NCBI GenBank assembly: GCA_015661135.1 | Contig: JACVXW010000049.1 | Span: forward strand, 1 to 12,219 | Length of the DNA stretch: 12,219 nt | Direction: 5' to 3' | Source of the DNA: Chloroflexota bacterium | GTDB lineage: Bacteria; Chloroflexota; Limnocylindria; Limnocylindrales; CSP1-4 | Shown here: piece after piece, positions 5,132 to 12,219 of the stretch | Layout: each line of letters begins with the position of its first letter | How positions within the stretch are numbered: the stretch's first letter is position 1 | The notes under the pieces: generated by a model | What the model was told of the DNA's origin: nothing | Databases searched by the model: none | The model's input: only the letters and a program-made list of their open reading frames with translations | Position numbers and translations under genes: made by a program

Positions 5132-6441
5132 TGCCGGCGACCGTGATCGTCGGCCTCCAGTGGGGCGATGAGGGCAAGGGCAAGACCACGGACTTCCTCG
5201 CAGAGCAGGTCGCGATGGTCGTCCGCTACCAGGGCGGGGACAACGCCGGGCACACGGTCGTGAACGGCGACGAGGTCTTCAAGCTCCACCTGGTGCCGTC
5301 GGGCGTGCTCTACCCGCACATCACCTCGGTCATCGGCAACGGGGTCGTGGTGAACCCCGCGACGCTGATCTCGGAGCTGGACATGCTCACCGCGCGCGGG
5401 ATCGACGTGTCGCGCGTTCGGGTCAGCCGCAGCGCCCACGTGATCATGCCGTACCACGTGGCCCTGGACCGTGGCAACGAGGCCCGGCTGGGTGGGGCGA
5501 AGGTGGGGACGACCGGGCGGGGGATCGGACCGGCGTACGGTGACCGCGCGTGGCGCCTGGGCCTGCGGATGGAGGATCTCCTGGATCGCGCCTTGCTCCG
5601 CGACCGGCTCGAGTGGGTCCTGCCGGACAAGAACCTCGTCCTCGCCGGGATGGGCGTGGACGGTTTCACGGTTGACGCCCTGGTGGAGCAGGCAGCGGCC
5701 TGGGGCGAGCGATTGGCAGCGCACCTGGACGACTCGACGTGGCTGGTGCAGGCCGCCCTCGGCCGCGGTGAGCACGTCCTGCTCGAGGGTGCGCAGGGCA
5801 CGCTGCTGGACCTCGACCATGGCAGCTACCCGTTCGTGACCTCATCCAATCCCGTGGCAGGGGGGGCCTGCACTGGCGGCGGCATCGGGCCGCTCCAGGT
5901 GGACGAGGTCATGGGCGTCATGAAGGCGTACGCCACGCGCGTGGGCTCCGGCCCATTCCCGACCGAGCTCCACGACGAGATCGGGGCCGGGATCGCGTCG
6001 CGCGGCCACGAGGTCGGCACCACGACCGGACGCCCGCGGCGCGTCGGTTGGTTTGACGCGGTGCCCCTCCGCTACGCGGTCGCCGTCAACTCGATCAGCA
6101 GCATCATGCTCAACAAGCTGGACATCCTGTCCGGAATCCCGACGATCCGGCTGGGCGTGGCCTACGACGTCGGCGGGCGGCGCGTGGACCACTGGCCGTC
6201 GAGCGCGTCCGCGATCGCCGACGCGACCCCGATCTACGAGGACTTCCCCGGCTGGGAGGAGCCGATCCATGCGGTCCGCTCGCTGGCCGACCTCCCGGAG
6301 AACGCGCGGCGCTACCTGTCCGCGCTCGAAGACCTCGCGGGCGTGCCGATCGTGCTCGTCTCGGTGGGACCGGAGCGGACGCAGACGATCGAGCGTGCCT
6401 GGCGGCCGATGCGAAATCGCGGTGGGGTCGCCCTGTCGTGA
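5131..6441 (+). CDS. purA: Adenylosuccinate synthetase
   Basis: PurA couples GTP hydrolysis to joining IMP and aspartate into adenylosuccinate, the first committed step to AMP. From the ATG at 5131 it is 436 residues, normal for the family. It begins MPATVIVGLQWGDEGKGK, so the start is placed as in homologues. The catalytic Asp13 is in QWGDEGKGK (10-18) and His41 in GGDNAGHTV (35-43). VGTTGRGIGPAYGD (125-138), TSSNPVAGGACTGGGIGP (237-254), GTTTGRPRRVGWFDA (296-310), the guanine-binding NKLD (328-331) and SVGPERTQTI (411-420) are all present. An in-frame ATG at 5083 would add 16 residues but falls at the end of the terminator. The Shine-Dalgarno is weak (CGGGA at 5117-5121). Its stop overlaps the purD start (GTGA at 6438-6441). 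It heads a seven-gene purine operon. Confidence 0.97.
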   Translation: MPATVIVGLQWGDEGKGKTTDFLAEQVAMVVRYQGGDNAGHTVVNGDEVFKLHLVPSGVLYPHITSVIGNGVVVNPATLISELDMLTARGIDVSRVRVSRSAHVIMPYHVALDRGNEARLGGAKVGTTGRGIGPAYGDRAWRLGLRMEDLLDRALLRDRLEWVLPDKNLVLAGMGVDGFTVDALVEQAAAWGERLAAHLDDSTWLVQAALGRGEHVLLEGAQGTLLDLDHGSYPFVTSSNPVAGGACTGGGIGPLQVDEVMGVMKAYATRVGSGPFPTELHDEIGAGIASRGHEVGTTTGRPRRVGWFDAVPLRYAVAVNSISSIMLNKLDILSGIPTIRLGVAYDVGGRRVDHWPSSASAIADATPIYEDFPGWEEPIHAVRSLADLPENARRYLSALEDLAGVPIVLVSVGPERTQTIERAWRPMRNRGGVALS

Positions 6442-7689
6442 GCCTCGTGATGCCCACCCGCGTGCTGATCATCGGCTCGGGCGGGCGCGAGCACGCGCTT
6501 GCCTGGAAGCTGGCCGGCGAGCCAGGGGTGAACGAGATCGCCGTCGCACCGGGCAGCGCCGGCATCGCGATGGAGGATCGCGTTCGGGCGCTGCCGGGCG
6601 TGGATCCGTTGAACGCCGCCGCCGTCGTGGATGCCGCCCGGGCGATGGCCGCGGAACTCGTGATCGTGGGTCCGGAGGCACCACTCGCAGCCGGTGTCGC
6701 AGATGCCCTGGCCGAGGCTGGCATTGCCGTGTTCGGGCCGACGATGGCCGCGGCCCGGCTCGAGACATCCAAGGCGTTCTGCCACGAGGTACGATGGCGG
6801 CGCCGGGGCCGTGCTCAAGGCGGATGGCCTGGCCGGCGGCAAGGGCGTCATCGTCACCGAATCACTCGACCAGGCGCTCGGGCTGACGCCCGGTTTCCTG
6901 GATGGTCGCCCCGCCGGGGCCCCGGCCCTCGTCGTGGAGGAGCGGCTGACCGGCCGGGAAGCGAGCGTCATCGCGATCTGCGACGGGACACGAGCGATCG
7001 CGCTCCCGGCGGCCCGGGACCACAAGCGGCTGTGCGACGGCGATCAGGGTCCGAACACCGGCGGGATGGGCGCCTATTCGCCCCTGCCGGACCTCGATGA
7101 CGACGCCGTCGAGCGGGTGCTCCAGACGGTCCACCGGCCGATCCTCGGGGAAATGGCACGGCGGGGCACGCCCTTCCGCGGCTTCCTCTACGCGGGGCTG
7201 ATGCTCACGCCCGAGGGTCCGACGCTGCTCGAGTGCAACGTCCGGCTCGGCGACCCCGAGGCCCAGGTGATCCTGCCGCGGGTCGCCTCGGCGCTGGGGC
7301 CGCTCCTGCTTGCAGCAGCCCGCGGCCGCCTCCCGGAAACCGCCCCGGCTCGCGTGCCATCGATGCCCGGTGCGGCGGTCGGCATCGTCCTTGCTGCGAA
7401 GGGCTACCCGGCCGGCATCAAGCGCGGCCACCCGATCGCCGGCCTGGCCGAGGCCGAAGCAAGCGGTGCGCTCGTGTTCCATGGCGGCACCGTGGGCCGA
7501 CCCGGAGGTGGGTACGGGACGAACGGCGGACGCGTCCTGTCTGTCGTGGGTCGCGGCGCAACGCTGGAGGCGGCGCGCGAGGGCGCGGAGCTGGCGGCGG
7601 ACCTGATCGCCTGGGAGGGCATGCACCGTCGGCGCGACATCGGTGCCGATCTCCCGCGCTCCGCGCCGCTCGCTGGAGCCCGGCGATGA
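6438..7689 (+). pseudogene. purD: Phosphoribosylamine-glycine ligase (GARS), broken by internal deletion and frameshift
   Basis: PurD makes glycinamide ribonucleotide from phosphoribosylamine, glycine and ATP. The first part reads correctly from GTG 6438 (or ATG 6450) with RVLIIGSGGREHALAWKL (8-25) to LETSKAFCHEV (108-118), ending at 6791. After that the frame turns to nonsense. The rest of PurD resumes in another frame at about 6793 with AVLKADGLAGGKGVIV. It continues through DHKRLCDGDQGPNTGGMGAYS and LLECNVRLGDPEAQVILPR to a normal C-terminus at 7689. In E. coli PurD about 31 residues separate SKAF from VIKADG. Here only about a dozen codons remain, so roughly 25-30 codons of the start of the ATP-grasp region are missing and the frame is shifted. 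As written, no full enzyme can be made. The stop overlaps the purB ATG. The surrounding operon is intact, so an assembly or consensus error is more likely than true loss. Confidence 0.9.
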
Positions 7690-9000
7690 TCCGGCGCTAC
7701 ACGCTGCCCGAGATGGGGTCGATCTGGGAGGAGTCGGCCCGGTTCGAGCACATGCTCCGGGTCGAGATCGAGGTCGCCCGGGCGCAGGTGGCTCGCGCCC
7801 AGGTGCCCGCAGACGCCCTTGCGGCGATCGAGGCGCGGGCGCGGGTAGCCGTGGATCGGATCGCCGAGATCGAGGCGACCACAGACCACGACGTCATCGC
7901 CTTCGTCAGCCAGGTCGCGGAAACGGTCGGGCCGGAGGGGCGGTTCCTCCATCTCGGGCTCACCAGCAGCGACGTCCTCGATACCGCGCTGGCCCTCCAA
8001 CTCGGCGCGGCCGGGGACCTCCTTATCCGTGATGCGGAACGGCTCGTGGCCGCGCTCGTGGCCCGGGCGCGCACGGAGGCGGGGACCGTCATGATGGGCC
8101 GGACGCACTCGGTCCATGCCGAACCGACGACCTTCGGGCTCAAGCTGGCGGGCTGGGCGTTCGAGGCAGACCGGGGGCGCCGGCGGCTGGCCGCCGCGGT
8201 GGACGAAATCCGGACCGGCAAGATCTCCGGCCCCGTCGGCACCTACAGCCACCTCGCCCCGGATCTCGAGGCAGAGGTCCTGGGAGCCCTGGGCCTGCGC
8301 GCGGACCCGGTTTCCACGCAGATCGTCCAGCGCGACCGCCACGCGGCGCTGCTGGGCGCCATCGCGATCCTCGGCGGGAGCCTCGAGCGCTTCGCCACGG
8401 AGATCCGGAACCTCGCCCACACGGAGATCGGCGAGGTCATGGAGCCGTTCCAAGCCGGGCAGAAGGGCTCCTCGGCCATGCCCCACAAGCGCAACCCCAT
8501 CCTGTCCGAGCGGATCGCCGGGATCGCCCGCGTCCTGCGCGGCTATGCCCAGGCGGGCATGGAGAACCAGGCCCTCTGGCACGAGCGCGACATCAGCCAC
8601 TCCTCGGCCGAGCGGGTGATCCTGCCCGACGCCACGATCCTGCTCGACTACGCGCTCCAGAAGATGACCGGGCTGGTCGCGGCACTCGTCGTCCGGCCGG
8701 AGCGGATGCGCGAGAACATCGAGCGTGGCCACGGGCTCCACGCGTCGTCTCGTGTCCTGGTCGCGCTCGTGGAGCGCGGGGGCATGCCCCGCGAGGAGGC
8801 CTACGCGATCGTCCAGCGCGCTGCCCTGGCCGCCGCCGACGAGCGCCGGCCGCTGCGTGACCTGCTGGCGATCGAGGCGGCGGTCGCCCGGCACCTGTCC
8901 CTGGCCGACCTGGCGCCACCTCGGTCATGTGGACGCGGTCATTGCCCGCCTGACAGCGCTCGAGACGGCGCGGGGGCAAGGCCCCGGCGGCATGCGATGA
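7686..9000 (+). pseudogene. purB: Adenylosuccinate lyase, frameshifted near the C-terminus
   Basis: PurB splits SAICAR to AICAR and adenylosuccinate to AMP, releasing fumarate. From ATG 7686 the protein reads normally for 409 residues. TTDHDV with catalytic His68 (66-71), HLGLTSSDVLDTA (89-101), MGRTHSVHAEPTTFG with His141 (137-151) and the signature loop GSSAMPHKRNP (261-271) are all present. After LSLADL (ending 8912) the frame is lost. The expected ending HLGHVDAVIARL... reads in another frame from 8917 to the TGA at 8998-9000. B. subtilis-type PurB has about eight residues between these blocks (EACFDYKY-like); here there are four bases, so about 20 bases are missing. Without the restored frame the ORF continues into purC and mimics a PurB-PurC fusion (7686-9938). 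The catalytic core is complete and only the last 35 or so residues are affected. The restored stop gives an ATGA overlap with purC, as at the other junctions. Confidence 0.9.
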
Positions 9001-9938
9001 CGACGGCGACGGGATCCAGCTACCTCAGGTCCGGCAAGGTCCGCGACCTCTACGCCATCGACGACGAACGGCTGCTCCTGGTCGCCTCCGACCGGCTCTC
9101 CGCCTTCGATGTCGTCCTGCCCAGGACGGTCCCCGACAAGGGCCGCGTCCTGACCGGGCTCTCGCGCTTCTGGTTTGCGATGACCCGCGACATCGTCGCG
9201 AACCATCTCCTCGACACGGATCCTGGCGCCGTCCCGGCCGGCGTGGTGCCCCACGATGTCGGCGCGGACCTGCGCGGCCGGATGATTCTGTGCCGTCGGG
9301 CCCGGGTGCTTCCCATCGAGGTCGTCGTTCGTGGCTACCTCGCCGGATCCGGCTGGAAGGAATACCGGGCTGCGGGCACGGTCTGCGGCGTCCCGTTGCC
9401 GTCCGGACTCTGCGAGAGCGATCGCCTGCCCGAACCGATCCTCACGCCGGCGACGAAGGCCGAGCAGGGCGCCCACGACGAGAACATCGACTTCGAGACC
9501 ATGGTGGGCGCCATCGTCCCATTGGCGGGCGACAAGGCGCGGGCCTGGGCGCTCGCCCGGCGTGTTCGCGAGGTCGGACTGGCGCTCTATGCGCGCGCGG
9601 CGACCCACTGCGAGGCCGTTGGCCTGATCCTGGCCGACACGAAGTTCGAGATGGGCCTGGTGGGGGACGAGCTGATCCTCGTCGACGAGGTCCTGACCCC
9701 GGATTCGTCGCGGTTCTGGGACGCGGGCGCGTACGACCCCGGTGGTCCGCAGGCCAGCTTCGACAAGCAGTTCGTGCGCGACTGGCTCGAGAGCCAGCCG
9801 TGGGACAAGACCGCGCCCGGGCCGGAGCTGCCGGCCGACGTCGTCGCCGGAACCCGCGCCCGGTACGTCGAAGCCTACGAGCGGATCACCGGCGCGAGCT
9901 TCGCCCGGTACCTGGAGGAGGACCTGATCGCCCCATGA
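8997..9938 (+). CDS. purC: Phosphoribosylaminoimidazole-succinocarboxamide synthase (SAICAR synthetase)
   Basis: PurC joins CAIR and aspartate with ATP to give SAICAR, the substrate that PurB then cleaves. From ATG 8997 it has 313 residues, the length of the longer (about 300-residue) class rather than the roughly 240-residue E. coli type. Motifs include RSGKVRDLY (11-19), ASDRLSAFDVVLP (30-42), PIEVVVRGYLAGSGWKEY (106-123), KAEQGAHDENI (154-164), ADTKFEMG (213-220) and VDEVLTPDSSRFW (229-241). I chose this ATG because its N-terminus matches the family and because ATGA at 8997-9000 overlaps the intended purB stop. The frame is also open upstream, but only because purB is frameshifted. The stop overlaps purS (ATGA, 9935-9938). 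Confidence 0.96.
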   Translation: MTTATGSSYLRSGKVRDLYAIDDERLLLVASDRLSAFDVVLPRTVPDKGRVLTGLSRFWFAMTRDIVANHLLDTDPGAVPAGVVPHDVGADLRGRMILCRRARVLPIEVVVRGYLAGSGWKEYRAAGTVCGVPLPSGLCESDRLPEPILTPATKAEQGAHDENIDFETMVGAIVPLAGDKARAWALARRVREVGLALYARAATHCEAVGLILADTKFEMGLVGDELILVDEVLTPDSSRFWDAGAYDPGGPQASFDKQFVRDWLESQPWDKTAPGPELPADVVAGTRARYVEAYERITGASFARYLEEDLIAP

Positions 9939-10237
9939 GCACCGACTTTCGCTTCGCGGTGAACGTCCTGCCGAAGCCTGGGATCCTTGACCCCCAGGGG
10001 CGGGCCGTCGAGGGCAGCCTGGGCCACCTCGGAATCGACGGCGTGTCGGCCGTGCGTGTCGGGCGGCGGGTGGAGTTGACCGTGACCGCGTCCGGGGAGG
10101 CCGAGGCGCGCGCCACCGCGGAGCGTCTCGCCGGGGAACTGCTCTCCAACCCGCTGATCGAGGCGTTTCGGGTTGAGCTCCTCGGGGCGACGAGCTCGAC
10201 GACATCGGCGGCATCCACGGGGGCGAGCCGCGCGTGA
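9935..10237 (+). CDS. purS: Phosphoribosylformylglycinamidine synthase subunit PurS
   Basis: PurS is the small subunit of the three-part FGAM synthetase used by bacteria with small PurL. It helps bring PurQ and PurL together. The 100-residue product shows the family pattern: FAVNVLPKPGILDPQGRAVEGSL near the start, a central GVSAVRVGRRVELTV strand and ELLSNPLIEAFRVEL near residues 68-82. A Ser/Thr/Ala-rich tail of about 16 residues follows and probably lies outside the fold. It overlaps purC by ATGA and purQ by GTGA. Its position directly before purQ and purL supports the call. Confidence 0.95.
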   Translation: MSTDFRFAVNVLPKPGILDPQGRAVEGSLGHLGIDGVSAVRVGRRVELTVTASGEAEARATAERLAGELLSNPLIEAFRVELLGATSSTTSAASTGASRA

Positions 10238-10986
10238 GCGTCCGCATCGGCGTCGTGGTCTTCCCGGGGTCCAACTGCGACCGGGACACGACGCACGCCC
10301 TGGCGCTGGCCGGCGCCGAGCCGGTGGAGCTGTGGCACGAGCAGGCGAGCCTGGAGGGCGTCGCAGGGGTGATCCTCCCGGGCGGCTTAGCGTACGGCGA
10401 CTACCTGCGGGCCGGGGTCATCGCCCGGTTCAGCCCGGTCATGCGCTCGGTCGCGGCCTTCGCGGCAGACGGCGGCCTGGTCCTGGGGATCTGCAACGGG
10501 TTCCAGGTCCTCGCCGAGGCCGGCCTCGTGCCCGGCGCCCTGCTCCGAAACCGCGGCCTCCGGTTCCTCGGGCGCGACGTCCGAATCGCCGTGGAGCAGG
10601 CGGATACGCCGTTCACGCACCTCGCCGGCGAGCGCCGGCCGCTGCGCATGCCGATCGCCCACGGCGAAGGCTGTTACTACGCCGACGCCGCGACGCTCGA
10701 TGACCTCGAGGCGACCGGGCGCGTCCTGTTCCGCTACGTCCGATCGGACGGGAGCACCGCTGGCGAGGCGGACGATCCCGCCAACCCCAACGGTTCGCTC
10801 CGCGCCATCGCCGGCGTCCGAAACGCGGCCGGCAACGTCGCCGGCCTGATGCCGCATCCGGAGCGGGCCTCGGAAGGGCTGCTGGGCTCGGACGACGGGT
10901 TCGGGCTGATCCGCTCGTTCGTGGAGAGTGCTGCGGCGGGCGCGGCGGCCACGACGGCCGTTGGCACCGAGGTCGGGGCGCGATGA
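10234..10986 (+). CDS. purQ: Phosphoribosylformylglycinamidine synthase subunit PurQ (glutaminase)
   Basis: PurQ releases ammonia from glutamine for PurL in FGAM synthesis. The start is GTG at 10234, within a GTGA overlap with the purS stop. The 250-residue class I glutamine amidotransferase begins RIGVVVFPGSNCDRDT (4-19). It has PGGLAYGDYLRAG (49-61), the nucleophile Cys87 in LGICNGFQVL (84-93) and the His208/Glu210 pair in MPHPERA (206-212). The visible catalytic residues are therefore complete. It is slightly longer than the usual roughly 225-230 residues because of an Ala/Thr-rich tail after about 232. The stop overlaps the purL ATG. Confidence 0.96.
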   Translation: MSVRIGVVVFPGSNCDRDTTHALALAGAEPVELWHEQASLEGVAGVILPGGLAYGDYLRAGVIARFSPVMRSVAAFAADGGLVLGICNGFQVLAEAGLVPGALLRNRGLRFLGRDVRIAVEQADTPFTHLAGERRPLRMPIAHGEGCYYADAATLDDLEATGRVLFRYVRSDGSTAGEADDPANPNGSLRAIAGVRNAAGNVAGLMPHPERASEGLLGSDDGFGLIRSFVESAAAGAAATTAVGTEVGAR

Positions 10987-12219
10987 CCATCGCCGAGCGC
11001 ACCGCCGTGCCCCTCCATCATGCCCTCGGGGTGACTGACGACGAGCTCGAGGCGATCCGCGACCGCCTGGGCCGCGGCCCGAACGACGTCGAGCTGGCGA
11101 TGTTCAGCGTGATGTGGAGCGAGCACTGCTCGTACAAGAGCTCCAAGCCGCTCCTGCGGACCCTGCCGACCGCCGGCGAAGGCGTGGTGGCCGGTCCGGG
11201 CGAGAACGCCGGGGTCATCTCGATCGGTGACGGGCTGGCGGTCGCCTTCAAGATCGAATCCCACAACCACCCGAGTGCCGTGGAGCCGTACCAGGGCGCG
11301 GCGACCGGCGTCGGCGGGATCCTGCGCGACATCTTCACGATGGGCGCGCGTCCGGTTGCCGTCCTGGACGCGCTGCGGTTCGGTGATCCGGCCAACGCCC
11401 GGACGCGGCATCTCGTGGACGGCGTGGTCCGCGGCGTAGGCGGGTACGGCAATTGCGTCGGCGTGCCGACCGTGGGTGGCGAGCTGTTCTTCGATCCCTC
11501 CTATGCCGGGAATCCGCTCGTCAACGTCATGGCGATCGGCCTGCTCGAGGAGCGGTTCCTCACGCTGGCGGCCGCGCCCGGTCCCGGGAACCTCGTGGTC
11601 CTGTTCGGGAGCGCGACCGGGCGCGATGGCATCGGCGGGGCGAGCGTCCTGGCGTCGGCGACGTTCACCGATGACGACCCGTCCAAGCGGCCGTCGGTGC
11701 AGGTGGGGGACCCGTTCGCCGAGAAGCTCCTCATCGAGGCATCCCTCTCGCTGATCGAGCGCGGGCTGGTGGAGGGGCTGCAGGACCTGGGCGCCGGCGG
11801 GATCACCTGCGCTACCTCGGAAACCGCCGACCGTGCCGGCACCGGCATGGCTATCGACCTTGACGCGGTCCCGCGCCGGGAGCCCGGCATGGCGGCGTTC
11901 GAGGTCCTCATTTCGGAGAGCCAGGAGCGGATGCTGGCCGTGATCCGGCCGGAGCGCGAGGCGGTGGTCCGCGAGGTCTGTGCGCGCTGGGGGTTGCCGT
12001 GCGCGGTCATCGGCGTCGTCACCGCGGACGGGGACATCGCGGTCAACGAAGGGGGACGCGAGATCGTCCGCATCCCGGCTCGCTCGCTTACCTCGGATGC
12101 CATCGTTCACGCCCGCATCGCCACAGCCCCCGCGCGACGGCGCAGCGCCCCGGCCCCGGGGTTGCCGGAGCCGGCCGCCGACAACCTGCCCGAGCGCGGG
12201 ATGGATCCGGGCGCCGTGC
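10983..12219 (+). CDS. purL: Phosphoribosylformylglycinamidine synthase subunit PurL, 5' part
   Basis: PurL is the ATP-dependent catalytic subunit that converts FGAR to FGAM using ammonia from PurQ. The frame is open from ATG 10983 to the end of the window, giving 412 residues of an expected 730-750. It starts at the small-PurL N-terminus (ALGVTDDELEAIRDRLGR, 14-31). It shows ELAMFSVMWSEHCSYKSSK (37-55), the nucleotide-binding FKIESHNHPSAVEPYQGAATG (89-109), a GNCVGVPTVGGE block, SVQVGDPFAEKLLIEA and LQDLGAGGITCATSE. No frameshift is seen in the visible part. The last 30 residues are Pro/Ala/Arg-rich and probably form the linker between its two AIRS-like halves. The separate PurS and PurQ fit this short-PurL type rather than the large fused E. 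coli enzyme. Confidence 0.96.
   Translation, partial: MTIAERTAVPLHHALGVTDDELEAIRDRLGRGPNDVELAMFSVMWSEHCSYKSSKPLLRTLPTAGEGVVAGPGENAGVISIGDGLAVAFKIESHNHPSAVEPYQGAATGVGGILRDIFTMGARPVAVLDALRFGDPANARTRHLVDGVVRGVGGYGNCVGVPTVGGELFFDPSYAGNPLVNVMAIGLLEERFLTLAAAPGPGNLVVLFGSATGRDGIGGASVLASATFTDDDPSKRPSVQVGDPFAEKLLIEASLSLIERGLVEGLQDLGAGGITCATSETADRAGTGMAIDLDAVPRREPGMAAFEVLISESQERMLAVIRPEREAVVREVCARWGLPCAVIGVVTADGDIAVNEGGREIVRIPARSLTSDAIVHARIATAPARRRSAPAPGLPEPAADNLPERGMDPGAV

Noticed and set aside
5860..5866. A run of seven Gs inside purA (and seven Cs at 4751-4757) as phase-variation tracts
   Set aside because: Both are in frame with normal protein sequence, and the lengths are unremarkable for this GC content.
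7233..9938. A 901-codon plus-strand frame that looks like a giant or fused protein
   Set aside because: Its first 150 codons are out-of-frame purD. The rest is purB joined to purC by the frameshift near 8913.

Overview
The window is very GC-rich, and its genes are packed head-to-tail with 4-base stop/start overlaps. The protein set is bacterial: small PurL plus PurS plus PurQ, a separate nitrilase-type protein next to NadE, RsmI, SSB, and a GGDEF/HD-GYP protein. The sequence style resembles a high-GC Chloroflexota lineage (for example Limnocylindria-like) or an actinobacterium. That placement is an impression from protein style and base composition, not a computed result.

Layout. (1) Positions 1-2341, plus strand: the 3' part of a carbon-nitrogen hydrolase gene, then nadE (4-base overlap), then rsmI (8-base gap). 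(2) 2342-2444: a convergent spacer holding a perfect 14-bp stem-loop. (3) 2445-2882, minus strand: ssb, with an atypical C-terminal tip. (4) 2883-3219: a non-coding stretch with tandem repeats whose spacings are all multiples of 11 bp. (5) 3220-4770, minus strand: a membrane-anchored GGDEF plus HD-GYP cyclic-di-GMP protein. (6) 4771-5130: a divergent promoter region and a long purA leader containing an extended -10 box and a clear intrinsic terminator ahead of purA. (7) 5131 to the end, plus strand: purA-purD-purB-purC-purS-purQ-purL, with purL running off the window.

The pur operon encodes PurD (step 2 of IMP synthesis), PurS/PurQ/PurL (the three-subunit FGAM synthetase, step 4), PurC (SAICAR synthetase), PurB (adenylosuccinate lyase, which acts in both IMP and AMP synthesis) and PurA (adenylosuccinate synthetase, IMP to AMP). 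Once the reading frames are restored, all six junctions are 4-base ATGA or GTGA overlaps, so translation is probably coupled along the whole unit.

The main anomalies are two lesions in essential pur genes. purD loses roughly 25-30 codons and changes frame near 6790. purB loses about 20 bases near 8913-8916, so that its frame now runs straight into purC and looks like a PurB-PurC fusion. Both are more likely assembly or consensus errors than biology, but that needs reads to settle. The best candidate for a new regulatory system is the purA leader: an extended -10 promoter, a candidate leaderless leader ORF ending in TGATG on the purA start, and a terminator with a possible competing antiterminator pairing. 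I recognise no known riboswitch class in it.
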